Of a DNA stretch of 64,000 nucleotides, positions 1-8,639 are shown in pieces (position 1 is the stretch's first letter; every line of letters starts with the position of its first letter). Position numbers and translations under genes: made by a program. The stretch comes from Xylanimonas cellulosilytica DSM 15894 (GTDB lineage: Bacteria > Actinomycetota > Actinomycetes > Actinomycetales > Cellulomonadaceae), in NCBI RefSeq assembly GCF_000024965.1, contig NC_013531.1:24605-88604 (forward strand), read 5' to 3'. The notes under the pieces were generated by a model, which ran no database searches, had not been told where the DNA came from, and saw nothing but the letters and a program-made list of their open reading frames with translations.

Positions 1-21
1 AGGTCGACGGCGCGCATGACG

Positions 22-678
22 TCAGAGGGCCGGGTAGCTCTGGGCAGGCCGGCGGCGGGGATCCCCGGGCTCGCCGCGCTCCTCGCGCTGCCAGTCCACC
101 CGCTGCTGCAGCCCAGAGGCGAAGTTGTTGTACAGCGTGACCTGCGACAGGTTCTGCCAACCGTGTTTAGGAGCGAGCTCGACGGCGAGGTCGCAGAACG
201 TGTCCTCGAGAAGGTTCTCGGCGGCCGCGTACATCGCACGCATCTGGCGCAGCTCCCAGATCCGCGAGAACGGGTTCTGCAGCGGCCAGCCGCGCAGCGC
301 GCGTCGGACCTCCTTGTGCGGCGCCTGCTGTGCCGGCGCGTAGAACCGCAGCAGGCTCACGTCGTCGGACGTCAGCCCGACGAGCTCAAGCCCAGACCGC
401 CAGGCGTCTTTGCTGCAGCGCTCCTGAGCGTCGTCGAGGAACGGCACCATCGCGTGCTCGATGCCTGCCGCGTACGTCCGCAGCGCCACGAACTGCTCAT
501 CAAGGAATCGCAGATGCCGCGGCGTTTCGTACAGCACGCGGCCCTTCGTCCACGTTAGCGCCAAGGACATGGGGTCCTCGGGCATCCACCGGAAATACGA
601 CTGGTCAAACATCCGGCGATGCCAGCCCATGTCCTCGACCCATTCCCTGGGGTCGCGACGAACAGCCGACGCGCTCAT
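22..678 (-). CDS. hypothetical protein
   Basis: Unrecognised 218-residue soluble protein, rich in Trp, Arg and Glu, with no signal peptide or membrane segment that I can see. The ATG at 678 is chosen because the product then begins MSASAVRRDPREW; a GTG at 729 would add a Gly/Trp-rich stretch that lies in repeated GGTGGG DNA and looks untranslated. It runs leftward, like the next gene, and its 3' neighbour lies outside the window. Codon use is GC-rich like the rest of the window. No function is proposed. Confidence 0.6.
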   Translation of the reverse strand: MSASAVRRDPREWVEDMGWHRRMFDQSYFRWMPEDPMSLALTWTKGRVLYETPRHLRFLDEQFVALRTYAAGIEHAMVPFLDDAQERCSKDAWRSGLELVGLTSDDVSLLRFYAPAQQAPHKEVRRALRGWPLQNPFSRIWELRQMRAMYAAAENLLEDTFCDLAVELAPKHGWQNLSQVTLYNNFASGLQQRVDWQREERGEPGDPRRRPAQSYPAL

Positions 679-1061
679 GCCACCGATGATCCCACTACCT
701 GCCCACCAATCGCCCACCAAGACACCCACCGTCCTCCCACCATGAAGAAGGAGAAGTCGAGATGGTGATGTCGTCGTCGCTCACCGCCGCCGTCGTCGTC
801 GACGCGAGACGCCCATGGCGACCAGCAGGACGTCCGCGCTGCTCGTGCCCGCGGCCAGCACGTCACCGTGTCACGCCGCAACGTGTCGGGCAAGGACACG
901 AAGGAGATGACACCGATGACGCCCGCGCCGCGACATCACGCGTCCCCAGCGTCATCGGTGTCACCCAGCCCCCCCCGACACCGACCGGATGACACGCGCG
1001 ACGCGCGCCATCCAGCCGGTCGCGTGCCATCCGTGACCCGGCGACACGACACCGTCGGAGA
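679..1061. other. intergenic gap rich in GTCAC/GTGAC pentamers
   Basis: No convincing gene. From about 860 the gap is crowded with GTCAC, GTGAC and GATGACACCG words in both orientations (for example at 862, 869, 960 and 1032), and the pattern continues into the 3' part of the leftward gene up to about 1660. I count roughly 17 pentamers over about 840 bp where base composition predicts one or two. The stretch may be a protein-binding array; see the finding. Confidence 0.5.
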
Positions 1062-2465
1062 TCACACGCCGACGCCCGCCGGCATCCGGATCTCCTCATC
1101 AACGCCTGCGCTGATTGACGTCACCGAGTCCGCCGATGACACCGTGACCGCAGGGACACCCCGCGGCGGAGTGTCAGTGTCCTCGCCCCCGAGGTAGCGA
1201 AAGACCTGACGACGCGAGCGCCCGACGATCGCCGCGATGACATCGACGTCCACCCCGCTGACGTGCAACTCGCGTGCCCTCGTACCGCGCTCATGAGTTG
1301 ACGCGGTCGCGGCGAGGGGCACGAGCTCGTCGGTGACGTCCGCGGCATCGGTGTCACCAGCGGCGCCGTGCCGGTCGGACCGAGCGTTTCGCGGCCCAGG
1401 AGGTGCCGGGCGTGACGTGACAGGCGCCGGCTGCCGCGGCACGAGGACGACACCGCTCTGCGACGCCGACGACACTGCGTCACCGCTGAGCGCGGGCCGC
1501 TCCCCCGCCGTGTCAGGTGTCACCTCGACCGTCGCCTGCGCACCGGTGACAGCTCGGTCGGTTCGCGTCACCGACGTCGCCAAAGCCTGAGACGTCACCT
1601 CGAGGTCGATGACCTCTCGCTCCAGGTCAGCGCCACCGGTGTCCACCTCGATGGCGTCGTCGGTGACAGGGCCGCCGAACTGCGACGTACGGGCCCGCTC
1701 GATGTCCGTGGCCTGAAGGTCCTGGACCCATGCGGCGTACCGGACGCGGTACTCCTCGATCCCAAGGACGCGAAGTGCAGCGTCCCGGGCGTCACGCTCG
1801 CGGTCGTGCAGCTTGCGCAGCGTCAGGGGCCGGCGGCCGCGCGTTGGGATCGACGTGCGACCAGCAGCCCCTGCTTCGGCAGCTCGAACGTCCTCCCCCG
1901 CGCGGATGACTGCGTGCATGAGGTTCTCGGCCTTGCGCTCCTTGCTCCAGAGGCGCAGGGATCCACGGGTGCGCGACAGGAGGTGAAGGACGGCGGTGAC
2001 GGGGTTGACGCCAGCGTTCAGGTGGGAGGCACCAGAGAGGAGCACGTGCCAGAAGACCGCGGCGAGGAAGGGCACGATCAGGCGCAGTGCCACCCACATC
2101 GCAGGATCAGGCCTGGTCAGAGTCTCGTGCCAAGCTGCCATGCCGCCTGTCGTGAATGACAGGACCCACGTGAGGGTCATGAAGAGTGCAGGGTCGCGCT
2201 TTGTCATCACCGCGTGCAGGGCGCCGAGCGCCGAGCCGACGAGTCCGATCTCGATGAACCCGCCGAGTCCCCACGCGACCCAGCTGGGCGCGTCGAGCTC
2301 GAGCAGCAGCGAGACGATGGCCATGTAGCTGTACGCCGTGGCGCCGAGGCCGGCCATACCGAACGCGGTCCGGTAGAGGAAGGCGACGAACGCCGCGCGC
2401 CGTGGACGGTCGGGGCTGGACTGGGCGTGAGCAACTGCGCTCGCGTCTGACGCTGTCGATGTCAC
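1062..2465 (-). CDS. DUF2637-type membrane protein with C-terminal helix-turn-helix
   Basis: A 467-residue protein. The N-terminal 150 residues hold about four membrane segments with the motif LTWVLSFTTGGMAAWHE, which is shared almost exactly with the protein at 32329-33534 and is typical of DUF2637 proteins of actinobacterial plasmids. The middle is Thr/Val-rich and low in complexity. The C-terminus (VDVIAAIVGRSRRQVFRYL) resembles a helix-turn-helix. GTG start with a GGAAGGA ribosome site. The family is linked to plasmid spread functions, but a role is inference. It is divergent from parA across a 660-bp gap. The Thr/Val-rich coding part overlaps the dense GTCAC/GTGAC cluster. Confidence 0.75.
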   Translation of the reverse strand: MTSTASDASAVAHAQSSPDRPRRAAFVAFLYRTAFGMAGLGATAYSYMAIVSLLLELDAPSWVAWGLGGFIEIGLVGSALGALHAVMTKRDPALFMTLTWVLSFTTGGMAAWHETLTRPDPAMWVALRLIVPFLAAVFWHVLLSGASHLNAGVNPVTAVLHLLSRTRGSLRLWSKERKAENLMHAVIRAGEDVRAAEAGAAGRTSIPTRGRRPLTLRKLHDRERDARDAALRVLGIEEYRVRYAAWVQDLQATDIERARTSQFGGPVTDDAIEVDTGGADLEREVIDLEVTSQALATSVTRTDRAVTGAQATVEVTPDTAGERPALSGDAVSSASQSGVVLVPRQPAPVTSRPAPPGPRNARSDRHGAAGDTDAADVTDELVPLAATASTHERGTRARELHVSGVDVDVIAAIVGRSRRQVFRYLGGEDTDTPPRGVPAVTVSSADSVTSISAGVDEEIRMPAGVGV

Positions 2466-3061
2466 TGCGTGGTCCTTCCGTCGAGCCGAACCCCGAGGGT
2501 CTTCCCCTAGGTCCCGGCTGTGGGCTATGGAGCCGTGCTTCCTTGCTGCTGGGGGCTAGAACTCTCCCCGGTGTTGCGCCACCATGCCGCCAGTTGTCGA
2601 CACACCGGAGGGCCACCATGCGCCCACCACGTGTGCCACCAACTGCCCACCTAGGCCCAACTAGTAACAACTGGTGGGACGGTGACTGTGCAGCATCAGC
2701 CGCACAACTGGCGGGATGCTAGCGAACAGGTTGTGTGACAGGAGCGAATCTGTGGGCAAAGCAATAACCGGGCGATGGATGCACACCTACGAGATAGGTA
2801 TGCGCTACCTGACGAAGGATGTTGCACGCCAGCAGCGGAGCAAGGGACAGCCACTAGGGCAGCAACACGCGTGCGAGGTCCCCGGGCAGCAGACGGACAC
2901 CTGCGAAAGTAGGTGCGGACCACCAGGCGTGACTGGTGGACCCACAGCGGCGCGACACCAGGCGCCGAAGTGGGCGAAGGTTGGCACCACTGAGTGAGCC
3001 CAGGTGGCGAGGCATCTGTGGAGGCCGCTGACGGGCAGGGGAGTGCCACCTGGAGTTCAGC
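2466..3061. other. palindrome-rich noncoding region, possible centromere or origin
   Basis: Lies between divergent genes and immediately before parA. It has a lower GC content than its surroundings near 2700-2850. It contains three copies of ACAACTGG(C/T)GG(G/C)A: 2585-2597 inverted, 2667-2679 and 2704-2716. It also has several short hairpins, including ACCT/AGGT near 2785, CACCT/AGGTG at 2898-2915, CCACCAG/CTGGTGG at 2920-2939, and CAGGTGGC near 3002 facing GCCACCTG near 3047. The reading frames here look noncoding. Partition site or replication origin are both possible; no Rep gene is in the window. Confidence 0.45.
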
Positions 3062-3093
3062 GGTCACCGCCCGAGGGGCGGATGCACCTTCCT
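3062..3093 (+). promoter_or_regulatory. plasmid two-block element, copy 1 (parA/Tad)
   Basis: GGTCACC, 15 bases, then GCACCTTCCT; it ends 34 bases before the parA ATG. One of eight copies with the same spacer. Confidence 0.75.
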
Positions 3094-3127
3094 AGGGCAG
3101 GACCACATCGGAGAGGGTTCAGAGACG

Positions 3128-4042
3128 ATGACCGTGAAGTTGCTGTACGCGAACAACAAGGGCGGTACTGGCAAGACCAGTACCGCGGTGCAGACCGCCG
3201 CGGCGCTGGCGCGCCGCCGGCTGCGCGTCCTCGTGGTCGACATGGACCCGCAGGGGAACGCGACGCGCCGGCTCGGGATCGAGTGGGACCCCACCGATCC
3301 CTTCGTCGGCACCCCTGAGGTCCTCGCCGCCAACCAGAAGGGCGCTGGTGAGGCCGCCGTCTACGGCTGCGGGTGGACCGTCAGCGACGACGACTCCTCA
3401 CCCTCGCCCGAGGCCGAGCTCATCGACGTCATCGCCTCGCGCCCCGACCTGATCAACCGCGAGACGGAGACCGGCCTGCCGGGCGCCGCATTGCGGCTGC
3501 GCAAGGCGCTGACGGGGGACTGGATCGAGAAGTACGACGTCGTGATCATCGACTCCCAGCCCGACCTCGGTCACCTGGTCCAGATGTCGATGGTCGCCGC
3601 CGACCACGTCCTGCTCGTGACGGACGCGATGCGCGACGGCGTCGAGGGCACCTACCGCGTCGACGACTACGTGAAGCTCAACGCCGAGGACCTCGGCAAC
3701 CCGGACCTGAAGGTTGCGGGCGTACTGGTCAACCGGTGGAAGCCGACCAACGAGGCGCAGTTCTACCTCGACGAGTGGCTGCGCCCGCGCTTCGGTGACC
3801 TCATCTGGGACCTGAAGAAGACCGAGAACCGCCAGGTGACTACCGACGATGGCACCAAGAGCGCATCCGTCGAGACCGTCCCGTCCTGGATTCCCGACTG
3901 GAGCCGATTTGCCGAGGCCGACGGCTCCGGCGTGTCCCTGACGCGCTGGGGCGACCAGCGCGCCCGGCAGACGGTCGCGATCTACGACCAGATCGCAGAC
4001 CGCATCATCAACACCCTGATCCCGGTGGGAGACCGCGCATGA
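3128..4042 (+). CDS. parA: ParA-family partition ATPase
   Basis: A 304-residue ParA ATPase that moves plasmid copies apart using ATP-dependent DNA binding. The deviant Walker A motif KGGTGKTS lies at residues 11-18, the switch I region VVDMDPQGNAT at 37-47, and the Walker B-like VVIIDSQPD near 138. The length is usual for ParA without an N-terminal regulatory domain. A GGAGAGGGT-type ribosome site precedes the ATG. The next gene overlaps it by four bases (ATGA) and encodes a likely DNA-binding partner. It is the first gene of an operon that runs on into the Tad pilus genes. Confidence 0.93.
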   Translation: MTVKLLYANNKGGTGKTSTAVQTAAALARRRLRVLVVDMDPQGNATRRLGIEWDPTDPFVGTPEVLAANQKGAGEAAVYGCGWTVSDDDSSPSPEAELIDVIASRPDLINRETETGLPGAALRLRKALTGDWIEKYDVVIIDSQPDLGHLVQMSMVAADHVLLVTDAMRDGVEGTYRVDDYVKLNAEDLGNPDLKVAGVLVNRWKPTNEAQFYLDEWLRPRFGDLIWDLKKTENRQVTTDDGTKSASVETVPSWIPDWSRFAEADGSGVSLTRWGDQRARQTVAIYDQIADRIINTLIPVGDRA

Positions 4043-4659
4043 ACGCCGCACCGCGCCGCAAGCCGCCGACCAACAGCGGCCTGGTTCTGACCCCGAACGT
4101 CGAGCCAATCCGCTCCGCGCCACTGCCTGCAGAGGACGAGCCGACGCCGCAGCCCGTCGAAGCGGAGATCTCCCCGGAGCCGCCAACCCTGCAGGCAGTA
4201 CCGACGACGGTCGTCGACGAGCCCGCGAGCGCACCGAAGGCCGCGAAGGCGCCCCGTCGGCGTGCCGCGCGGCCGACTCCGGATGAGGGAACCAAGGGTC
4301 CCGAGGACCGGATCCGGCCGTCGAACGTTCACGTTCCCACGACGTTGGTCGACCTCCTCGAGGCGAAGCGCCAGACCTCGGGTCTGACGACGGGGGAGCT
4401 GATCCTCGTCGCGATCGAGGAGACGGTGTCGAAGGGGAAGCTCGAAGAGCTGATCCACCCGGGCAAGACCGTTGGCGGGACGCTGTTCGCTGCGCGTCCC
4501 AGCAATCGGGCCGCGGCGCACGAGGCTGGCCACAAGGCGCCTGTGAACTACAGGCTCCGGGAGGGCGACTACGTCGTCCTGGACGAGCTGGTCGCCCAGT
4601 ACAAGGCGCCGTCGCGCAACCACCTGATCGTGGCAGCCCTCAAGGGCTACCTCGGCTGA
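4039..4659 (+). CDS. putative centromere-binding partner of ParA (RHH-like)
   Basis: A 206-residue protein overlapping parA by ATGA. The first 90 residues are Pro/Ala-rich and probably disordered. Two ribbon-helix-helix-like segments follow, at about residues 95-130 (NVHVPTTLVDLLEAKR...) and 167-205 (VNYRLREGDYVVLDELV...). It shows no ParB nuclease or HTH motif. Position directly after parA and the double RHH-like layout suggest that it binds the centromere and stimulates ParA; this is inference. Confidence 0.65.
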   Translation: MNAAPRRKPPTNSGLVLTPNVEPIRSAPLPAEDEPTPQPVEAEISPEPPTLQAVPTTVVDEPASAPKAAKAPRRRAARPTPDEGTKGPEDRIRPSNVHVPTTLVDLLEAKRQTSGLTTGELILVAIEETVSKGKLEELIHPGKTVGGTLFAARPSNRAAAHEAGHKAPVNYRLREGDYVVLDELVAQYKAPSRNHLIVAALKGYLG

Positions 4660-4695
4660 CCATCCGAACCACGCACCACGAGAGGTCCACGAGCC

Positions 4696-5400
4696 ATGAC
4701 GACCACGACACCAGCACCGAACGACGCCGCCCGCGCGTCCCGCTCCTCGCGGACGGGCGAGGGCTCCCGGGGCGCAGAGCAGATCGCCCCGCCGCCGAAG
4801 CTGCAGCGCCGTCCAGTGTTGGTCGTGGCCTCGGTCGCAACCGTGTGCCTCGGCGCCCTGGTTAGCGTGTGGGCGTTCCAGTCCACGTCGGACGCCCAAG
4901 AGGTGCTGGCGGTACGCGAGACCGTGGTGCGTGGGCAGGTCATCACAAAGGACGACCTGATGAGCGTTCGCATCAGCGTCGACCCGGCCCTGCACCCGGT
5001 GGCCACCAGCCAGTCGGCCACCGTGGTCGGAAAGCGGGCGGCGCTGGACCTGGTCGCCGGGGGAGTGGTCACCGCGGAGCAGGTGACTGACACGCCTGTC
5101 CCCGCAGACGGACAGTCGGTCGTCGGCCTCAACCTCACCTCGGCGATGCTTCCCGCTCAGCAGATCCGCGTGGGCGACAAGGTCCGGATCGTCTCGACCT
5201 CAGGGCAGACGCCAGGCGTTGAGACGGACGTCGTCACCCCGACGACCGTCAACGCCGAGGTCGTGGGCATCGCGTCCGACGACACGTCCGGGAACACGAT
5301 CCTCAACGTCCAGGTCCCGCACGACGACGCGCCGGCGGTCGCCGACCGTGCCGCCGCCGGCCGCGTGGCGGTCGTCCTCGACAGCAGCGTGGAGAACTGA
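4696..5400 (+). CDS. cpaB: Flp pilus assembly protein CpaB/RcpC-like (SAF domain)
   Basis: A 234-residue membrane-anchored protein. One transmembrane helix at about residues 40-60 follows a disordered N-terminus, then a SAF domain from about residue 70 (VRETVVRGQVITKDDLMSVRI). CpaB/RcpC proteins act at the cell envelope in Tad pilus assembly. It opens the Tad block and ends one base before the GTG of the next gene. Shorter than proteobacterial CpaB, as usual in Actinobacteria. Confidence 0.85.
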   Translation: MTTTTPAPNDAARASRSSRTGEGSRGAEQIAPPPKLQRRPVLVVASVATVCLGALVSVWAFQSTSDAQEVLAVRETVVRGQVITKDDLMSVRISVDPALHPVATSQSATVVGKRAALDLVAGGVVTAEQVTDTPVPADGQSVVGLNLTSAMLPAQQIRVGDKVRIVSTSGQTPGVETDVVTPTTVNAEVVGIASDDTSGNTILNVQVPHDDAPAVADRAAAGRVAVVLDSSVEN

Positions 5401-5401
5401 C

Positions 5402-6193
5402 GTGGCCCTGATCGCAATCGCCTCGGCCAACGGGTCTCCGGGCACCACGACCACCGCGCTCGGTCTGGCCCTGTCGTGGCCGCGCCCGGTCGTCCTCGTC
5501 GACGCCGACCCCACCGGTGCGCGCGCCGTGCCCGCCGGGTACCTCCGCGGCGGTGAGCTGCCGAACCCGAAGACGCTGGTCGACCTGGCGGTCTCACTGC
5601 GTCAGGGGTCCCTCATCGAGGACCTGCCGCGCTCGGTGTTCACGCTCCCGGGTAGCCAGGTTCAGCTGCTGACCGGCCCGCTCAACCACACCCAGGCCCA
5701 GGCGCTGGACTCGCTGTGGGAGCCGCTGGCGGCAGCGCTCAAGGCGCTCGAGCGCAACGGCCAGGACGTGATCGTCGACATCGGACGGCTCGGACTGCAG
5801 GGCTCGGCGTACAAGCTGCTCACCGCCGCAGACCTGGCCTTCCTGGCCACCCGCACGACCCTGCCCGCCTTGGTGGCCGCGAGCTCCTGGGCACAGACCC
5901 TGCGCGGGACCTTCGAGCAGGCTGGTGCGCGCAGCAGCCTCGCCGCCCTCGTGATCGGTGAGGGCCGACCGTACGGCGCCGGAGAGGCAGCCAAGGTGCT
6001 CCAGATGCCCGTCACCGCCCGGCTGGCCTGGGACCCCGAGGCAGCGGCCGTCTACTCCGACGGCGCGACCCCGCCCCGCAAGTTCGCGGCCGCCGCGCTC
6101 AACAAGTCCCTGCGCGCGGCCGTGCAGGCGATCCAGTCCACCCTGGCCTCCGCCCGAGCCGAGCTCGGCCTGGCCGCAGACAGGAGCCAGTGA
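5402..6193 (+). CDS. tadZ: TadZ/CpaE-like ParA-fold protein
   Basis: A 263-residue protein with a GTG start just after cpaB; the product begins MALIAIASANGSPGTTTT. The P-loop is degenerate (GSPGTTTT, no signature Lys), and VVLVDADPTGARA follows at residue 31, as in TadZ/CpaE proteins, which locate the pilus machine in the cell. DVIVDIGRLG near residue 122 matches the Walker B-like strand. It overlaps tadA by TGATG. Confidence 0.8.
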   Translation: MALIAIASANGSPGTTTTALGLALSWPRPVVLVDADPTGARAVPAGYLRGGELPNPKTLVDLAVSLRQGSLIEDLPRSVFTLPGSQVQLLTGPLNHTQAQALDSLWEPLAAALKALERNGQDVIVDIGRLGLQGSAYKLLTAADLAFLATRTTLPALVAASSWAQTLRGTFEQAGARSSLAALVIGEGRPYGAGEAAKVLQMPVTARLAWDPEAAAVYSDGATPPRKFAAAALNKSLRAAVQAIQSTLASARAELGLAADRSQ

Positions 6194-7764
6194 TGAGCGA
6201 GCAGCCCACCGACCCGACGAACCTGCCGATCTTCGCGATGGCCACCGCAGCCACCGCGACGGCGCCCGCCCCGCGCGGCGCCCACGCGCTGGCCGGCCGG
6301 ATCACCCCCACGCACCACCAGGTGCCGACCGCCCCGCCGCAGCCGAGCAACCAGTACCTCGACGTCCCCACCAACGGCCACACCACCGTGGCGCCCGCGC
6401 CGCGCCGTGCGACCACCTCGGGGCGGATCGACTGGCAGCTGGTCGCCATGCTGCGCTCGCAGGCCTCTGACCAGCTGACGGCAGCGCTCGGGGACGAGCG
6501 GGGCATGGATGCCGAGACCGAGCGCGAGCTCGGCCGCTCGATCATCCAGGAGCTCCTTCAGACCACCGCTGCCGACCGCATCCACGACGGTCAGCAGGCC
6601 TGGGACCTGGACGAGCAGAGCGACCTGGCCGAGGCCGTGTACAACTCGCTGTTCGGCCTGGGACGGCTGCAGCCGTACGTCGACGATGACAGCGTCGAGA
6701 ACATCATCATCAGCGGCGCCGAGAACGTCTGGCTGGAGAAGACCGACGGCATGCTCGTGCGCGCCGAGCCGGTCGCGGACTCCGACGCGGAGCTGCTCGA
6801 CTTCCTCGCGTTCGTTGCCTCCCGCTCGGAGGTCAACGCTCGCAGCTTCTCCTCGGCCAGCCCGCGCCTGCACATGCGCCTGGACGGGGGAGCGCGCCTG
6901 GCAGCTGCCGCCTGGGTCACGGCCGCCCCGTCCGTCGTCATCCGCCGGCACCGGCTGCGCCGTGTCTCCCTGGCCGACCTGGTCGAGCGCGACATGCTCA
7001 CACCCGTCGCCGCATCCCTGCTCAGCGCAGCGATCAAGGCCGGCAAGTCGGTCGTGGTCGCGGGCCCGCAGGGCGCCGGCAAGACGACCATGGTCCGCGC
7101 CCTGTGCGCCGAGTTCGAGCCGCACGAGAAGATCGGAACCTTCGAGACCGAGTTCGAGCTGCACCTGCACGAGCTCAAGGACCTGCACCCCATCGTGCAC
7201 GCATGGGAAGCACGCCCCGGGTCCGGCGAGGTCGGCTCCGACGGCCGCCAGGCCGGCGAGTTCACCATCGACGAGGCACTGTACGACTCGTTCCGCTTCA
7301 ACCTCACCCGCCAGATCGTCGGCGAGGTCCGCGGCCGCGAGGTCTGGGCGATGATCAAGGCCATGGAGTCCGGAACCGGATCCATCAGCACCACGCACGC
7401 CGCCGACGGCGAGGCCGCCATCCGCAAGCTCGTCACCTGCGCCATGGAGGCCGGCCCCCACATCACCCGCGAGCTGGCCACCAGCAAGCTCGCCGAGACC
7501 GTCGACATCATCGTCCAGCTGCACCTGGAGACCGTCCCGCTCGGCAACGACAAGTGGCGCCGCAGCCGGTGGGTCTCCGAAATCCTGCATGTCGCGCCCG
7601 GAGAGGCGGCCAAGGGCTACGCCACCACGCACGTGTTCGCCCCCAACCCCGCCGGCGGGCCCGCGCTGCCGGGCACCATGCCCGACGAGCTGCGCTCCCT
7701 CGAGCGGTACGGGTTCGACCTGGACGGCTTCCTCGCCTCGGCACCCCACCAGGAGGTGGCGTGA
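6193..7764 (+). CDS. tadA: Tad pilus ATPase TadA/CpaF
   Basis: A secretion ATPase of the CpaF/TadA family, 523 residues, that powers pilin export and assembly. A disordered N-terminus of about 80 residues leads into the N-terminal domain (VENIIISGAENVWLEK). The Walker A motif GPQGAGKTT is near residue 290, Walker B-like GEVRGREVW near 377, and a His box (STTHAADGEAAI) near 395. Starts within the stop of tadZ; a GTG at 6190 would add one residue. A decayed relative lies at 47658-48000. Confidence 0.93.
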   Translation: MSEQPTDPTNLPIFAMATAATATAPAPRGAHALAGRITPTHHQVPTAPPQPSNQYLDVPTNGHTTVAPAPRRATTSGRIDWQLVAMLRSQASDQLTAALGDERGMDAETERELGRSIIQELLQTTAADRIHDGQQAWDLDEQSDLAEAVYNSLFGLGRLQPYVDDDSVENIIISGAENVWLEKTDGMLVRAEPVADSDAELLDFLAFVASRSEVNARSFSSASPRLHMRLDGGARLAAAAWVTAAPSVVIRRHRLRRVSLADLVERDMLTPVAASLLSAAIKAGKSVVVAGPQGAGKTTMVRALCAEFEPHEKIGTFETEFELHLHELKDLHPIVHAWEARPGSGEVGSDGRQAGEFTIDEALYDSFRFNLTRQIVGEVRGREVWAMIKAMESGTGSISTTHAADGEAAIRKLVTCAMEAGPHITRELATSKLAETVDIIVQLHLETVPLGNDKWRRSRWVSEILHVAPGEAAKGYATTHVFAPNPAGGPALPGTMPDELRSLERYGFDLDGFLASAPHQEVA

Positions 7765-8639
7765 TGCCGATCCTGATCCCCGCCCTGGGTGGCGCTCTGG
7801 TCGTCCTCGGCCTGATCGGCGTGGTCCTCGGCGCCCGCCGTAGCCCCGCGCCCGTCGCGTCTGCGCCGACCAAGTCTCGGACGTCGCTCTCCTCGCGCTG
7901 GAACGCTGTCAGCAAGCGCACCAAGATCCTCGCCCTGGTCGGCCTGGTCGCCGGCGTCGTGATCTACCTGATCGCCGGGTGGGTGATCGCCATCGTGGTC
8001 GGCCCCATCGCCGCCGCGGGCCTGCCCGCCCTGCTCAGCGCTCCCGGATCCGCCGAGCGGATCGACAAGCTCGAGGCGCTCGAGGAGTGGACCCGCGGAC
8101 TGGCCGGCGTCCTCACCGTCGGCGTCGGCCTGGAGGAGGCGCTGCGCGCGACCCTGCGCTCGACGCCCGACGCGATCCGCCCCGAGGTCACCACCCTCGT
8201 CGCCCGCCTGCGCGCCCGCATGAGCACCGAGGACGCGCTGCGCGCCTTCGCCGACGACCTCGACGACGCCACCGGCGACCTGGTCGCCTCGTTCCTCATC
8301 AGCGGGGCCCGACGCCGCGGCCAGGGCCTGGCGTCCGTCCTGAACTCGCTCGCCGAGTCCGTCGCCGCCGACGTGCGCGCCCGGCGCGCCATCGAGGCTG
8401 ACCGGGCCAAGCCGCGTGCCACCGCCCGCTGGGTCACGATCATCACCCTCGGCGTCCTGGGCGTGCTTTTCATCTTCAGCTCCGAGTACCTCGCCCCGTA
8501 CCGCACCCCTGCCGGGCAGCTCTTGCTCGCGCTCTTCCTGGCCATCTACGTCAGCCTTCTGATCTGGATGAGAGCGATGGCCAAGGGCGAGAAGCTGCCC
8601 AGGTTCCTCGGGACCAACCTTCGCCAAGGAGCACGCTGA
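7764..8639 (+). CDS. tadB: Tad pilus inner-membrane protein TadB
   Basis: A 291-residue platform protein of the type II secretion F family. Membrane helices lie near residues 3-25, 50-95 and 220-280, with a cytoplasmic T2SSF domain between (LEEWTRGLAGVLTVGVGLEEALR). TadB and TadC together form the membrane platform driven by TadA. It overlaps both neighbours by TGATG, so translation is coupled. Confidence 0.9.
   Translation: MPILIPALGGALVVLGLIGVVLGARRSPAPVASAPTKSRTSLSSRWNAVSKRTKILALVGLVAGVVIYLIAGWVIAIVVGPIAAAGLPALLSAPGSAERIDKLEALEEWTRGLAGVLTVGVGLEEALRATLRSTPDAIRPEVTTLVARLRARMSTEDALRAFADDLDDATGDLVASFLISGARRRGQGLASVLNSLAESVAADVRARRAIEADRAKPRATARWVTIITLGVLGVLFIFSSEYLAPYRTPAGQLLLALFLAIYVSLLIWMRAMAKGEKLPRFLGTNLRQGAR

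Noticed and set aside
2716..2997. 93-codon plus-strand frame in the gap before parA
   Set aside because: No ribosome site, non-typical codon use, and it spans the hairpins and repeats; better explained as noncoding.
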